Source of the DNA: UBA4417 sp031550085
GTDB lineage: Bacteria; Bacteroidota; Bacteroidia; Bacteroidales; UBA4417
Assembly: GCA_031550085.1 (NCBI GenBank)
Contig: JAVBOY010000017.1
Coordinates: 62,001-126,000 of the forward strand
Length of the DNA: 64,000 bases
Direction of reading: 5' to 3'
A model generated the notes under the pieces. That model was given only the letters and a program-made list of their open reading frames with translations, searched no databases and was not told where the DNA came from. The translations under genes and the position numbers were made by a program. Below, one piece after another: positions 25,349-34,848 of this stretch. Position 1 is the stretch's first letter; each line of letters starts with the position of its first letter.

Positions 25349-26710
25349 CTATTTTTTTATCGAAGCAGGATTATCTTTTATTTTCACAAAAACATCATTT
25401 TCAATTAAATCAGCGACCAAGAAAGCGCTTCCGGTGATCAGAATCAGGTCCTCATTGCGGTCTGCCTCTCCCATCGCGGCCAAAAGCGCTTCGGCAGGCG
25501 AAGCAAAGGAAGTCCCTTTCAAACCTGCCGCAGCGGCTTTTCCGGTAAGTTCTTCAACGGGCAATCCCCGGGGCACACCAGGTTTACAGAAATAATAAAC
25601 GGCCGTGCGGGGAAGTATTTTCAAAATACCGCTCAAATCTTTGTCGTTGACAACGCCTAGCAAAAAATGTAATTTTTGGTGTGGCGTGCGGGCAATTTGC
25701 TCCAACACTTCCGACAAACCGTTGATATTGTGGGCAATGTCGGCAACCACCAGCGGATTTTTCAGAAGAATTTCCCAACGTCCCCGGAATCCGGTATTTG
25801 TACCCACATTTTCCAATCCTTGCCGAAGATTTTGTTCCGAAATCCGGAAGCCGCGCTGTTGCAACAAATCAACAACGGTAAGAACGGTTTTCAAATTTTT
25901 CAACTGGTACTTTCCACACAATCCCAGCACATAATTGTTGCTTTGTCCGTTTTGCCGGATTGCCCTCACCTGGCGGCGAAATTGTTGATTTTCCATGATA
26001 ATTCCCTCATCCCGGACTTGATATATTTCTTCGGAAAAAAGAACAGGTGCACGAAGTTCCTGTGCTGTCGAAACAAAAACGGGCCTGATTTCCTCGGTGG
26101 TTTCCCCGATAACGACCGGCGTTTGCATTTTGATGATCCCGGCCTTTTCGGCGGCGATTTTTGCCAACGTATCTCCCAAAAACTGGGTATGATCCCAGCC
26201 GATATTGGTAATAACGGATATCTCGGGCAAAATCACGTTCGTGCTGTCGAGCCTCCCTCCCATTCCGGTCTCGACAATGGCAATATTTACCTTTTCTTTG
26301 GTAAAATATTGGGTTGCCAATCCCCACGTCCATTCAAAAAACGAAGGTTGTATCTTTTGAAATGCTTCATAGTATTGGTTAACAAAATCCAGCACTTCGT
26401 TTTCGGGTATTTTTTGCCCGTTGATGCGAATGCGTTCGCGAAAATCAATCAAATGGGGTGATGTAAAAAGTCCGGTTTTGTAACCCGCTTCCTGCAAAAT
26501 GGAGGCCAAAAAGTTGGAAGTACTGCCTTTGCCGTTGGTTCCTGCAATGTGTACCGAACGAAAGTGTTTTTCGGGATTTCCGAGCAAATTGCAAATTTCG
26601 TAGGTTTTACTCAAATCGGCTTTATATGCGGCCGCACCGATACGCTGAAACATCGGGAGTTGCGCAAACAAGTAATCGGTAACTTCGGAATAGGTTTTAA
26701 AGTGATTCAT
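25349..26710 (-). CDS. folC: Bifunctional folylpolyglutamate synthase / dihydrofolate synthase
   Basis: Mur-ligase-like ATP-dependent enzyme that joins glutamate to dihydropteroate and folates. About 453 aa, with the P-loop VHIAGTNGKGSTSNF near residue 45, LIDFRERIRING, VETGMGGRLDSTN and GWDHTQFLGDTL. The C-terminal ligase domain starts near residue 300. I place the start at the ATG at 26710; the alternative TTG at 26728 overlaps the TAATTTTG promoter box. folP lies elsewhere in the window, at 50.7 kb. Confidence 0.95.
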   Translation of the reverse strand: MNHFKTYSEVTDYLFAQLPMFQRIGAAAYKADLSKTYEICNLLGNPEKHFRSVHIAGTNGKGSTSNFLASILQEAGYKTGLFTSPHLIDFRERIRINGQKIPENEVLDFVNQYYEAFQKIQPSFFEWTWGLATQYFTKEKVNIAIVETGMGGRLDSTNVILPEISVITNIGWDHTQFLGDTLAKIAAEKAGIIKMQTPVVIGETTEEIRPVFVSTAQELRAPVLFSEEIYQVRDEGIIMENQQFRRQVRAIRQNGQSNNYVLGLCGKYQLKNLKTVLTVVDLLQQRGFRISEQNLRQGLENVGTNTGFRGRWEILLKNPLVVADIAHNINGLSEVLEQIARTPHQKLHFLLGVVNDKDLSGILKILPRTAVYYFCKPGVPRGLPVEELTGKAAAAGLKGTSFASPAEALLAAMGEADRNEDLILITGSAFLVADLIENDVFVKIKDNPASIKK

Positions 26711-26725
26711 GGAACTTGAAAACGG

Positions 26726-26733
26726 CAAAATTA
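26726..26733 (-). promoter_or_regulatory. -7 promoter box of folC
   Basis: TAATTTTG on the minus strand, 15 bases before the ATG at 26710. It overlaps the alternative TTG start at 26728 and so excludes it. Confidence 0.65.
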
Positions 26734-26869
26734 GCTTTTTGTTGATTTCCGGATTTTCCGGTTTGATTTTTTTGGGATTTCACTCTTTGGCGCGTTTGTG
26801 TCTCGCAAACTTCACGTAATTTCGCAAGTCAGTATCAGAAGAAACAACCACCTGCTGCTTTCTCATTGC

Positions 26870-27772
26870 ATGTTTTTAAAATCAGTAAAAGTTTATACGG
26901 CAGCCGTACTTGCCATGGTGTTTTGGGGTTTGACCTTTGTATGGTTTAAAGTAGCCAACGAAAGTTACCGCCCCATCACCATTATTTTTTTACGTTTGGT
27001 TGTTTCGGGTACGGGTTTGTATTTAATTCAATGTATTTTTAAAAACCGGGAAACCATCCGGAAAGACGATCGAAAATGGTTTTTGTTTTTGGCTTTTGCC
27101 CAACCTTTGTGTTATTTTTTGGGTGAAAGTTTCGGATTAACCCGTGTTTCTCCTACATTGGCAGCCATTATTATTGCTACCATTCCGGTTATTACGCCTT
27201 TTCTGGCTTATTTTTTCCAAAAAGAGCAAATCACTTTTTCGCGGATTCTCGGCATCATCTTATCGTTTGCAGGCATTATCCTGGTAGTTTACAACAAGGA
27301 TCTTTTTCAAAACAAACAACTGATCGGTATTTTGCTGCTCTTTTTTGCCGTGTTTTCAGCCATTGCTTACTCGATTATCATTAAACGCCTGACAGTACAC
27401 TATTCGTCCTTAACCATTATCCGGGTGCAATCGGTAATCGGCGCTGTGTATTTCCTTCCTTTATTTTTAATCTTCGATTGCAAGCATTTTTTATCGGTAA
27501 ATCCAAATTCCGAATTACTCCTATCCCTTTTGCAACTGATTGTTTTCGGCTCGGTACTGGCATACGTATTTTACATTTATTGCATCAAGGAATTGGGTGT
27601 CATCAAAGCCGGTGTATTGACGAATTTGATTCCCATTGCCACCGCCATCGCTTCCTACTTTATTCTGGATGAGAAATTTCCATTGGTGAAAATCATCGGG
27701 ATTTTTGTGGTTTTGCTGGGCGTGTTTATTTCGCAAAGCAACATCACTCTAAAAAAAAGACAAGCCGGTTAA
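26870..27772 (+). CDS. EamA/DMT family transporter
   Basis: 300-aa inner-membrane protein with about ten hydrophobic helices in two EamA repeats; the repeat signature appears as AMVFWGLTFVWFKVANE in the first half and SVLAYVFYIYCIKELGVIKAGVL in the second. Such proteins export amino acids, nucleotides or other metabolites; the substrate is unknown. I choose the ATG at 26870 because the first helix begins there; a TAATTTCG box at 26817-26824 lies within the longer frame from the GTG at 26798. Confidence 0.9.
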   Translation: MFLKSVKVYTAAVLAMVFWGLTFVWFKVANESYRPITIIFLRLVVSGTGLYLIQCIFKNRETIRKDDRKWFLFLAFAQPLCYFLGESFGLTRVSPTLAAIIIATIPVITPFLAYFFQKEQITFSRILGIILSFAGIILVVYNKDLFQNKQLIGILLLFFAVFSAIAYSIIIKRLTVHYSSLTIIRVQSVIGAVYFLPLFLIFDCKHFLSVNPNSELLLSLLQLIVFGSVLAYVFYIYCIKELGVIKAGVLTNLIPIATAIASYFILDEKFPLVKIIGIFVVLLGVFISQSNITLKKRQAG

Positions 27773-27786
27773 CGGCTTGCCTTTGA
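27751..27786. terminator. Bidirectional terminator between convergent DMT and S9 peptidase genes
   Basis: CAAGCCG / CGGCTTG stem with a five-base loop containing the DMT stop codon. On the minus strand it is followed by TCTTTTTTTT, so it is a strong terminator for the S9 peptidase and a weaker one for the DMT gene. Confidence 0.7.
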
Positions 27787-27807
27787 TCAGATTTTTTCAA
27801 AAACTGC

Positions 27808-29862
27808 TTATTTTTTCAGCCATTGGTCGAGCCAGCGGAAATATTCGCGTTGCCACAGCACGCCGTTTTGCGGTTTCAGTACCCAGTGGTTTTCATCGGG
27901 AAATGTCAGGAAGCGAGCCGGAATTCCCCGCAATTTTGCCGCATTGTAAGCCGCCATTCCCTGTGTGTAGGGAATCCGGAAATCGTTCTCACCATGGATC
28001 ACCATAATGGGCGTATCCCATTTGTCCACAAACAAATGGGGCGAATTGGCGTAAGAGTGCTGCACGGCCGGGCTCTTTTTATCCCAATACGGACCGCCTA
28101 AATCCCAATTCACAAAAAACATCTCCTCGGTTGTCAGGTATTGGTCTTCCAAATTAAACATGCCGCAATGCGCCAGAAAAGCTTTGAAGCGTTTTTCGTG
28201 ATGTCCGGCCAGCCAGAACACCGAAAAACCGCCATAGCTGGCGCCTACCGCCCCCAAATGGTCTTTATCTACATAAGGTTCTTTAGCCATATCGTCAATG
28301 GCGCTCAAATAATCTTTCATATTTTGTCCGCCGTAATCACCGCTGATCTGATCGCACCACTCCTGCCCGAAGGAGGGCAATCCGCGCCGGTTTGGAGCTA
28401 CCACGATGTAATCGTTGGCAGCCATTATCTGGAAATTCCACCGGTACGAAAAGAACTGGCTTACTGTGGTTTGCGGCCCACCTTCGCAGAAAAGCAAGGT
28501 AGCATATTTTTTATTGGGATCAAAATCGGGCGGAAGAATGACCCAGGTCAACATTTGCTTGTTGTCGGTGGTGGTAACCCAGCGTTTTTCAACTTTCGCC
28601 GATTTGACGCTTTTCAAAATTTCCTTGTTGGTAAAAGTCAATTGGGTCGCTTTGCCGTTGGCAATGTCGATCGAATAAATTTCGATGGGATCCAGCATGC
28701 TCATCCGGGTAGCAATGATCTGGTCACCCAACAACGAAATAGCCGTGTAATCGCAATCGCCGGTGGTAATTTGACGGATTTTTGTCGTGGCCAGATCCAA
28801 ACCGAAAATATGCTCGGTCCCTTTGATTCCGCTGATAAAATACAAATATTTTCCGTCTTTGCTCCACAAAAAGCTGTTGGCGCTTTGGTCGAAATTTTCG
28901 GAATAATCTTTTACTTTTTGCGTGGCCAAATCATAAACGAAAATCCGGTTTTTATCAGCTTCATAGCCGTTACGGGCCATGCTTTGCCAAGCAATCCGCT
29001 TTCCATCGGGTGAAAATACGGGATTTTGGTCGTAGCCCGGATTAGGTTTGCTGATGTTGCTTGTTTTTTGAGTTTGCAAATCGTACAAATAAATTTCCGA
29101 GTTGGTGCTCACGGCGTAGTCTTGTCCGCTAAGCTTTTTACAGGTATAAGCAATGCTTTTCCCGTCAGGCGACCATGCGATTTGTTCCATGCCTCCCATG
29201 GGCATCATGGGCGAATCGAAATGTTCGCCATCCATAATATCGACCGGATGGGTCGCTTTTCCGTTGGCGTAATCAGCCACAAAAATGTGGTTGTAAGAAA
29301 AATCGCGCCACGAATCCCAGTGCCGGTACATCAAATCATCCTGCAAACGAGCATTGGCTTTGGGCAAATCGGAATACATGTCATTGACCGTTTTATCCAG
29401 TTTGATGCGCATAACAGCCAAAAGTTTGTTTCCAGCCGGCGAATAGGAAAATCCTTGTACATCATTTTCAAAATGAGATATTTGAACCGGATTACTACCA
29501 TCTAAATTCGCCTCCCAAATTTGCATGGTTTCACCTCCTTCGGCTGAAAGGAAGGCTATTTTTTTGCCATCGGGCGTGAAAATACCGTTTTGCTCGCTTC
29601 CTTTAAAAGAAGTCACTTTAACCGGTTCGGTTGCATTTTTTTTCAATAGGTATAGATCCCGGTTGCCTTTGTTTGCAACCAGATCATACCAGGTTACTCC
29701 ATACAAAATACTGTTGTTTGCTTCGGATGTTACTGCTTCGCTCACACGTCCCAGTTTCCAAAGCAATTCGGGTGTGTAGCGGTCGGGCGATTGGGTGGGT
29801 TGCCCTAAAACCATGCTTGCTAAAGCCATAAAAATGATTGTGATACCTCTTTTTTTATACAT
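27808..29862 (-). CDS. Secreted S9 family prolyl oligopeptidase-type peptidase
   Basis: 684-aa exported serine peptidase. It has an N-terminal signal peptide, an N-terminal beta-propeller with WD40-like/PD40 repeats (FTPDGKKIAFLSAEGG, WSPDGKSIAYTCK, FSPDGKRIAWQS), and a C-terminal alpha/beta hydrolase domain with the nucleophile motif GASYGGFSVF, the Asp in GENDFRIPY and the His in DENHW. The architecture resembles S9C acylaminoacyl peptidases and DPP5, which release dipeptides from peptides in the periplasm. Ordinary length for the family. Monocistronic, divergent from the EEP gene. Confidence 0.93.
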   Translation of the reverse strand: MYKKRGITIIFMALASMVLGQPTQSPDRYTPELLWKLGRVSEAVTSEANNSILYGVTWYDLVANKGNRDLYLLKKNATEPVKVTSFKGSEQNGIFTPDGKKIAFLSAEGGETMQIWEANLDGSNPVQISHFENDVQGFSYSPAGNKLLAVMRIKLDKTVNDMYSDLPKANARLQDDLMYRHWDSWRDFSYNHIFVADYANGKATHPVDIMDGEHFDSPMMPMGGMEQIAWSPDGKSIAYTCKKLSGQDYAVSTNSEIYLYDLQTQKTSNISKPNPGYDQNPVFSPDGKRIAWQSMARNGYEADKNRIFVYDLATQKVKDYSENFDQSANSFLWSKDGKYLYFISGIKGTEHIFGLDLATTKIRQITTGDCDYTAISLLGDQIIATRMSMLDPIEIYSIDIANGKATQLTFTNKEILKSVKSAKVEKRWVTTTDNKQMLTWVILPPDFDPNKKYATLLFCEGGPQTTVSQFFSYRWNFQIMAANDYIVVAPNRRGLPSFGQEWCDQISGDYGGQNMKDYLSAIDDMAKEPYVDKDHLGAVGASYGGFSVFWLAGHHEKRFKAFLAHCGMFNLEDQYLTTEEMFFVNWDLGGPYWDKKSPAVQHSYANSPHLFVDKWDTPIMVIHGENDFRIPYTQGMAAYNAAKLRGIPARFLTFPDENHWVLKPQNGVLWQREYFRWLDQWLKK

Positions 29863-29876
29863 AAAATAGAAATTTA

Positions 29877-29884
29877 TACCTTTG
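29877..29884 (+). promoter_or_regulatory. -7 box, probable promoter of the EEP gene
   Basis: TACCTTTG on the plus strand. Distance to the ATG at 30000 is 115 bases, so the leader would be long. Shares the spacer with the minus-strand box at 29913. Confidence 0.5.
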
Positions 29885-29912
29885 CGATCTTTTATTAATC
29901 AACTTTTAATTG

Positions 29913-29920
29913 CAAACGTA
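29913..29920 (-). promoter_or_regulatory. -7 promoter box of the S9 peptidase gene
   Basis: TACGTTTG on the minus strand, 50 bases before the ATG at 29862. Consensus TAnnTTTG. Confidence 0.6.
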
Positions 29921-29999
29921 CAAAAACTTTTTGTGTGTTTTCACCTGTTTTTTGAACTTGAAAATTGTTTTATATCATCATTTTAAATTTTAATTCAGA

Positions 30000-30848
30000 A
30001 TGCGCCTCAAAAAATTCGCTTTGCTCTTTTTTTTCAATTCATTGGGACTGTTGCTTTTTCCCCAACAGAATCCGATCAATTTTGCCAGTTACAACATCCG
30101 GTACGACAATCCGAATGATGGAGAAAACGCTTGGAGTTCAAGAAAGGAATCGGTAAAAAACTTGGTTACATACCACAATTTTGACATTTTCGGAGTTCAG
30201 GAAGCACTACAAAACCAAGTAAATGATTTGATTACCTTGTTGCCTCAATATGCTTACATTGGGGTGGGCCGCGAAGATGGAGCCACCAAAGGCGAATATG
30301 CCGCCATTTTTTACAATAAAAAGCGATTCCGCGTACTGGAAAAAGGACATTTTTGGCTTTCTTCCACGCCGAATATTCCTTCCGTGGGTTGGGATGCCTC
30401 GCTCGTACGTATTTGTTGCTGGGGAAAATTTGAAGACCGCGAAACCGAAAAGAACTTTTATGTTTTCAATACCCATTTCGACCATGTTGGGGTTCAAGCC
30501 CGGACAAATTCCGCCATTTGGGTTTCTTCCGAAGCCCAACGGATTACGAAAGGAAAGCCCGTTGCAACTATTATAATGGGCGATTTTAATTCCACACCCG
30601 AGTCGGAAGCTTATAAGGAAATGGCGAAAGCCTTTTTGGACGCCAAAGTGTTATCTGCTGAAAAAGCGTATGGTCCCGACGGCACTTTTAACAACTTCGA
30701 TTACAACGGACCGTTATCCGAGCGGATCGATTATATTTTTGTAAATAAACGACTTAACGTGCTAAAATATGCGACATTGATCGACAGCAAGGATAAGCAT
30801 TATCCTTCGGATCACTTGCCGGTGGTGATGCGGGCCGTGTTGAAGTAA
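30000..30848 (+). CDS. Secreted endonuclease/exonuclease/phosphatase family protein
   Basis: 282-aa protein with an N-terminal hydrophobic signal (LLFFFNSLGLLLFPQQ) and the complete DNase I-like fold: FASYNIRYDN (Asn), FDIFGVQEA (metal-binding Glu), GDFNSTPES (Asp, Asn) and YPSDHLPVV (Asp, His). Export makes a phosphodiesterase, phosphatase or extracellular nuclease role possible; the family does not fix the substrate. Bacteroidota often have such secreted members. No neighbour suggests the pathway. Confidence 0.9.
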   Translation: MRLKKFALLFFFNSLGLLLFPQQNPINFASYNIRYDNPNDGENAWSSRKESVKNLVTYHNFDIFGVQEALQNQVNDLITLLPQYAYIGVGREDGATKGEYAAIFYNKKRFRVLEKGHFWLSSTPNIPSVGWDASLVRICCWGKFEDRETEKNFYVFNTHFDHVGVQARTNSAIWVSSEAQRITKGKPVATIIMGDFNSTPESEAYKEMAKAFLDAKVLSAEKAYGPDGTFNNFDYNGPLSERIDYIFVNKRLNVLKYATLIDSKDKHYPSDHLPVVMRAVLK

Positions 30849-30992
30849 TTGCGCACTTCTGGGGAAGTATTTTTTACTTGTATACTTTTTTGTTAAAAGC
30901 AAATTTTATTTAATATTTTAACAATTTATTAACAAAAAATATGCTTTTTTAGTTTTATCTTGCAAAAGTATTAATCCTAAAACTTTTACATC

Positions 30993-31799
30993 ATGAAACA
31001 TCCCACAACCCATCCCAGAAGAACACAGCAAAACAAAACATTCGTTTTGCTTTTTGCATTAACCTTTTTCTTCTCCGTGTCCTGCAACAAGCAGGATAAT
31101 TCTATTACCAACAATTTGGTAGCAACAAGTAATTCTATCCCTAATCACAAAAATCCTGCAAACCCCTATGAGGAAATAGGAGAACTTCACAATGAAATTT
31201 GTATTCATCTACTTCGTGTCAATAATGACACTACGCTTGATATATCATCCATGATTCATGAAATAGATTCTTTCCTCAAGGAGAACTATGATGCAAACAT
31301 TGATTTTACTGATTCTTTCAATAATTCTTCGGTATTGCAAGTATTAAATTTGCAAGCACTATCCAATTTAACGAGTCTTGCTGCATCAAAACAATACCTG
31401 GATTCAATACCTTCTGTTCAAGGCGATACGTTGGTTACTAATTACCTGACCCAAATGTTAGATATATTATTTGGAGACAGTAACAATGTGATTACATATT
31501 ATCAATCGATCATTGCTATTGAAGGGAATATTCAGCTTGACACCTCTTTAAGCAGGGATGAGAAAAAGCAGTTATTGGTATTTGCCACCGTTTTAAGGCA
31601 TAGTTCCTATCTTTGGAAAGAAGCTGCCCCCCAAATCACTACGCAAACCAAGGCATGGAGCTGGAATCGATTTGGCGCAGCAGATTGTATGGGAGCTCTT
31701 CAAGCATGGGGATTTTTAGGTGGCGGCCCAGGTGGAGCTGCTATTTTTGGAGGGTATGTTGCTTTTGCTTCAACAGCAGCTGCCTTAATTGATCACTAA
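30993..31799 (+). CDS. Hypothetical lipoprotein with Gly/Ala-rich C-terminal tail
   Basis: 268-aa protein. After a charged 17-residue N-region comes a hydrophobic core and FSVSC, giving a lipidated Cys at about residue 31. The mature part begins with NPYEEIGELHNEIC and continues as an alpha-helical, Asn/Ser-rich domain. The last 35 residues change character: ADCMGALQAWGFLGGGPGG, then an Ala/Gly/aliphatic stretch ending ALIDH, resembling the GxxxG-rich tails of pore-forming or bacteriocin-like peptides. The gene is more AT-rich than its neighbours. I do not recognise the family with certainty and propose no function. Confidence 0.72.
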   Translation: MKHPTTHPRRTQQNKTFVLLFALTFFFSVSCNKQDNSITNNLVATSNSIPNHKNPANPYEEIGELHNEICIHLLRVNNDTTLDISSMIHEIDSFLKENYDANIDFTDSFNNSSVLQVLNLQALSNLTSLAASKQYLDSIPSVQGDTLVTNYLTQMLDILFGDSNNVITYYQSIIAIEGNIQLDTSLSRDEKKQLLVFATVLRHSSYLWKEAAPQITTQTKAWSWNRFGAADCMGALQAWGFLGGGPGGAAIFGGYVAFASTAAALIDH

Positions 31800-32094
31800 A
31801 ATTTACTCATTTTTGGAGTTGTAACAATTGAAATTTGGGAATTGCTAAAAAAGTATAGACACTGTAGTTTTATCACGCTGATTATGAGAGAAATTCAAAT
31901 CCATCTCTAGCAAAATTTACCAATTCCAAAATTTGTATTCAGCAGTGTCAGGAAATTATTATTAAAAAAAACTTGACACACTATTTACATTTTTTTTGGT
32001 TTCGATTTCGAAATATCAAGCAGTTTTAACCTCACAGGTTACTAATAATCTGTGAAATTTATATAGTTTTTTATCCATATTAAAAAAAAACACC
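31800..32094. other. AT-rich intergenic region
   Basis: 295 bases of strongly AT-rich sequence between the lipoprotein and membrane protein genes. No frame longer than a few codons, no hairpin with a T-tail, and no clear TAnnTTTG box were seen. It contains TTGACACACTATTTACA at 31973-31989, which looks like a sigma-70 promoter of other phyla but is not expected to work as such here. Confidence 0.4.
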
Positions 32095-32793
32095 ATGCCA
32101 ACCGTTACATTTACCCGATGTGCCCACAATTGGAATTTTATGGTCAAAATGCATCTCTTCCTAAATGGAAAAAAACTTGGAAGTTTGCAAAACGGTGAAG
32201 AACAAATTGTTGAAATTGAACCCGGGCAATATACCATTGAAGTAAAAGCTATATTTATGAGAAGTGACATCATTTCGTTTACTGTCAATGAAAATGAAGA
32301 CCTTCAACTGTTTATTGCGATTGATATGGCGAAGATCAGTAAATTCCATTTATCAACAAACGCTTCATTTTTGTATAAAATCCCTTTGGGTATTTATGAA
32401 AATCAAAGCGATATTCCTGTAATGCAAGCTACACAACAACGGGAGCTGCCGCCTTTTTCTCTTTCCATTGTATGGAAAATACTTGTAACCACCATTGGTA
32501 TTCTTCCGCTACTTAGCGGAATTTTGAAGAACGAAACTCCGGGTAATTTAGTTTTTTTTGTTATAATACTTTTTGCCTCCCTTGTGCAACTATGGCTCCC
32601 TCAAAAAAAGAAAACACCTCAGATGCAATATTATATTGAGCTAAATATGGGAGTTGGGTTTTGTTTGCTTGTACTTTATTTGCAGTCAAACATGATAAAA
32701 AGTGTGTTGATTACCACTCTTATCTGTGGTGGATTGCTTTTGATTTTGTTCTTCAGCAAATTAATTTTTAGAAAAAACAAAATAGCCACGTAA
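32095..32793 (+). CDS. Hypothetical membrane protein with PEGA-like N-terminal domain
   Basis: 232-aa protein. Residues about 5-85 form a small beta domain, MHLFLNGKKLGSLQNGEE then VEIEPGQYTIEVKA, which follows the PEGA/carboxypeptidase-like pattern seen in proteins that hold a sugar- or surface-binding beta-sandwich. It has no signal peptide, so this domain is probably cytosolic. Residues about 120-225 hold four hydrophobic helices. AT-rich like the lipoprotein gene upstream; the two are in the same direction but 295 bases apart. Function unknown. Confidence 0.72.
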   Translation: MPTVTFTRCAHNWNFMVKMHLFLNGKKLGSLQNGEEQIVEIEPGQYTIEVKAIFMRSDIISFTVNENEDLQLFIAIDMAKISKFHLSTNASFLYKIPLGIYENQSDIPVMQATQQRELPPFSLSIVWKILVTTIGILPLLSGILKNETPGNLVFFVIILFASLVQLWLPQKKKTPQMQYYIELNMGVGFCLLVLYLQSNMIKSVLITTLICGGLLLILFFSKLIFRKNKIAT

Positions 32794-32828
32794 GAATCGT
32801 TTACATTTTCGCTTACTTTTTTATAGTT

Positions 32829-32862
32829 TTGGGCTTTCTTTTCAGAAGAAAGCCCATTTTTT
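32829..32862 (+). terminator. Intrinsic terminator after the membrane protein gene
   Basis: GGGCTTTCTT / AAGAAAGCCC stem with a TTCAG loop and ATTTTTTG tail. It lies inside the N-terminal extension of the next open frame, so nagB cannot begin at 32829. Confidence 0.88.
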
Positions 32863-32891
32863 GTTGCAAACAAATCGATATCTCATTATTT

Positions 32892-34817
32892 ATGATCAAC
32901 AAACGGCTAAATCCGACCGATCCTTTTGTTACCCGTTTCGAACGCATTCCCGTTACAATTTTCGAAACCCATGAAGGAGGATCAAAATTTGTTGCCGGAA
33001 AAATAGCAGAATTCATCCGCAAACGTCAGGCAGAAGGAAAAAATGCCGTATTGGGACTGGCAACCGGTTCATCTCCTTTAAAAATGTATGAAGAACTGGT
33101 GCGTTTGCATCAAGAAGAAGGATTAAGTTTCCGGAATGTAATTACATTCAATCTGGATGAATACTACCCCATCCTGCCGTCCAATCCGGAAAGCTATTAC
33201 TTTTTCATGTGGGAGAACTTATTCAAACACATTGATATCCAGGAGGAAAACGTGCATATCCCCAAAGGAAGCCTTGTCCGCGAGCAAGTTGGTAATTTTT
33301 GTTATGAATACGAAGAAAAAATCAAACAATCGGGAGGTATTGATATACAAATTCTCGGAATCGGACGAACAGGGCACATCGGCTTCAACGAACCGGGCTC
33401 TGCGTTGAATTCAAAAACGCGTTTAATTTCACTTGACAATTTAACCCGGTACGATGCTGCCGAAGCTTTCAACGGCGAAAACAATGTTCCCCGCTATGCC
33501 ATCACCATGGGAGTTGGAACCATTATGGCCGCCCGCGAAATTTACCTGATGGCTTGGGGCGAAACCAAAGCACAAATTGTATCCGAAGCCGTTGAGGGCA
33601 ATATCACCGACAACATTCCAACAACCTATTTGCAAAACCATCCGCACACAACCCTGGTGCTGGACCCACAGGCAGCATCGGAACTTACTCGTTTCAAAAC
33701 GCCTTGGCTTACCGGATCCTGTGAATGGGACAACCGAAACATGCGCAAGGCCGTTATTTGGTTGTGCCAACGGACGCAAAAACCGATTTTAAAACTCACC
33801 GAGAAAGATTATTTGGAAAACGGACTGGGGGAATTGATTCATGTCAAAAAATTCAGCAAAATCAATATTGACGTTTTCAACGATTTGCAACATACCATTA
33901 CCGGTTGGCCCGGCGGCAAACCCCATGTAGACGATTCTACCCGCCCCGAACGAGCTTATCCGTATCCGAAAAGATGTGTTATTTTCAGTCCACACCCCGA
34001 TGACGACGTCATCTCCATGGGGGGCACCTTTGCCCGCTTGGTAGAACAAGGACATCAGGTACATGTGGGGTACCAGACATCGGGAAGTATCGCCGTGAGT
34101 GATGATGATGCAATCCGGTATCTGGATTTTGTAAAAAACTTCGATGGTATTTACCAAACCGGTTCTTCGGTGGCAGCTTCAAAATATGAGGAAGCCGCTG
34201 CTTTTTACAAAGACAAAGATGGAAAAACACTGGAGCCACGTGAGTTAATGGCGATAAAAGCGGCCATTCGCCGGGGCGAAGCCAAAGCCAGTTGCCGCTA
34301 CATCGGCCTGCCGGAAGAAAACATCCACTTTTTAAATCTCCCGTTTTATGAAACAGGTACGGTTAAGAAAAACGCACCTACCCAAAAAGATTTGGATGTA
34401 ATCAAAGTATTTTTGCGTTCCATCCAACCGCATCAAATTTATGCCGCCGGTGACCTGGCTGATCCGCACGGAACGCACCGCGTTTGCATCGACATCATAT
34501 TGGAGGCTTTGGAGCAATTGAAAAATGAATCCTGGATGAAAGATTGCCGTATGTGGTTATACCGGGGTGCCTGGATGGAGTGGGAATTGGACAAAGTCGA
34601 TATGGCGGTTCCCTTGTCGCCCGAAGAAGTTGAAATTAAACGAAATGCCATTTTCAAACACCAAAGCCAAAAAGACGGAGCCATGTTTATGGGAAGCGAC
34701 CAGCGCGAATTTTGGCAACGAGCCGAAGACCGGAACGCAACCACTGCAAAACTTTACGACAAACTTGGAATGGCTGAATACCAAGCTATTGAAGTTTTTG
34801 TAAATTATGAACTATAA
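32892..34817 (+). CDS. nagB: Glucosamine-6-phosphate deaminase / PIG-L (LmbE) deacetylase-like fusion
   Basis: 641-aa two-domain protein. Residues about 15-270 are glucosamine-6-phosphate deaminase (LGLATGSSPLKMYEEL, NLDEYYP, GIGRTGHIGFNEPGS), converting glucosamine 6-phosphate to fructose 6-phosphate and ammonia. Residues about 365-640 are a PIG-L/LmbE domain with the zinc motif SPHPDDDVISMGGT and a later AGDLADPHGTHR, a fold that removes N-acetyl groups from sugars. Such long NagB proteins are known in Bacteroides. The start at 32892 follows from the terminator upstream. It is cotranscribed with the sugar porter 31 bases downstream. Confidence 0.93.
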   Translation: MINKRLNPTDPFVTRFERIPVTIFETHEGGSKFVAGKIAEFIRKRQAEGKNAVLGLATGSSPLKMYEELVRLHQEEGLSFRNVITFNLDEYYPILPSNPESYYFFMWENLFKHIDIQEENVHIPKGSLVREQVGNFCYEYEEKIKQSGGIDIQILGIGRTGHIGFNEPGSALNSKTRLISLDNLTRYDAAEAFNGENNVPRYAITMGVGTIMAAREIYLMAWGETKAQIVSEAVEGNITDNIPTTYLQNHPHTTLVLDPQAASELTRFKTPWLTGSCEWDNRNMRKAVIWLCQRTQKPILKLTEKDYLENGLGELIHVKKFSKINIDVFNDLQHTITGWPGGKPHVDDSTRPERAYPYPKRCVIFSPHPDDDVISMGGTFARLVEQGHQVHVGYQTSGSIAVSDDDAIRYLDFVKNFDGIYQTGSSVAASKYEEAAAFYKDKDGKTLEPRELMAIKAAIRRGEAKASCRYIGLPEENIHFLNLPFYETGTVKKNAPTQKDLDVIKVFLRSIQPHQIYAAGDLADPHGTHRVCIDIILEALEQLKNESWMKDCRMWLYRGAWMEWELDKVDMAVPLSPEEVEIKRNAIFKHQSQKDGAMFMGSDQREFWQRAEDRNATTAKLYDKLGMAEYQAIEVFVNYEL

Positions 34818-34848
34818 AATAACTTTTCACCTCTAATCTCTTTTCTAT

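Noticed and set aside
31973..31989. TTGACA...TATTTA as a sigma-70 promoter
   Set aside because: Bacteroidota primary sigma factors use TTTG/TAnnTTTG; no match of that type follows.
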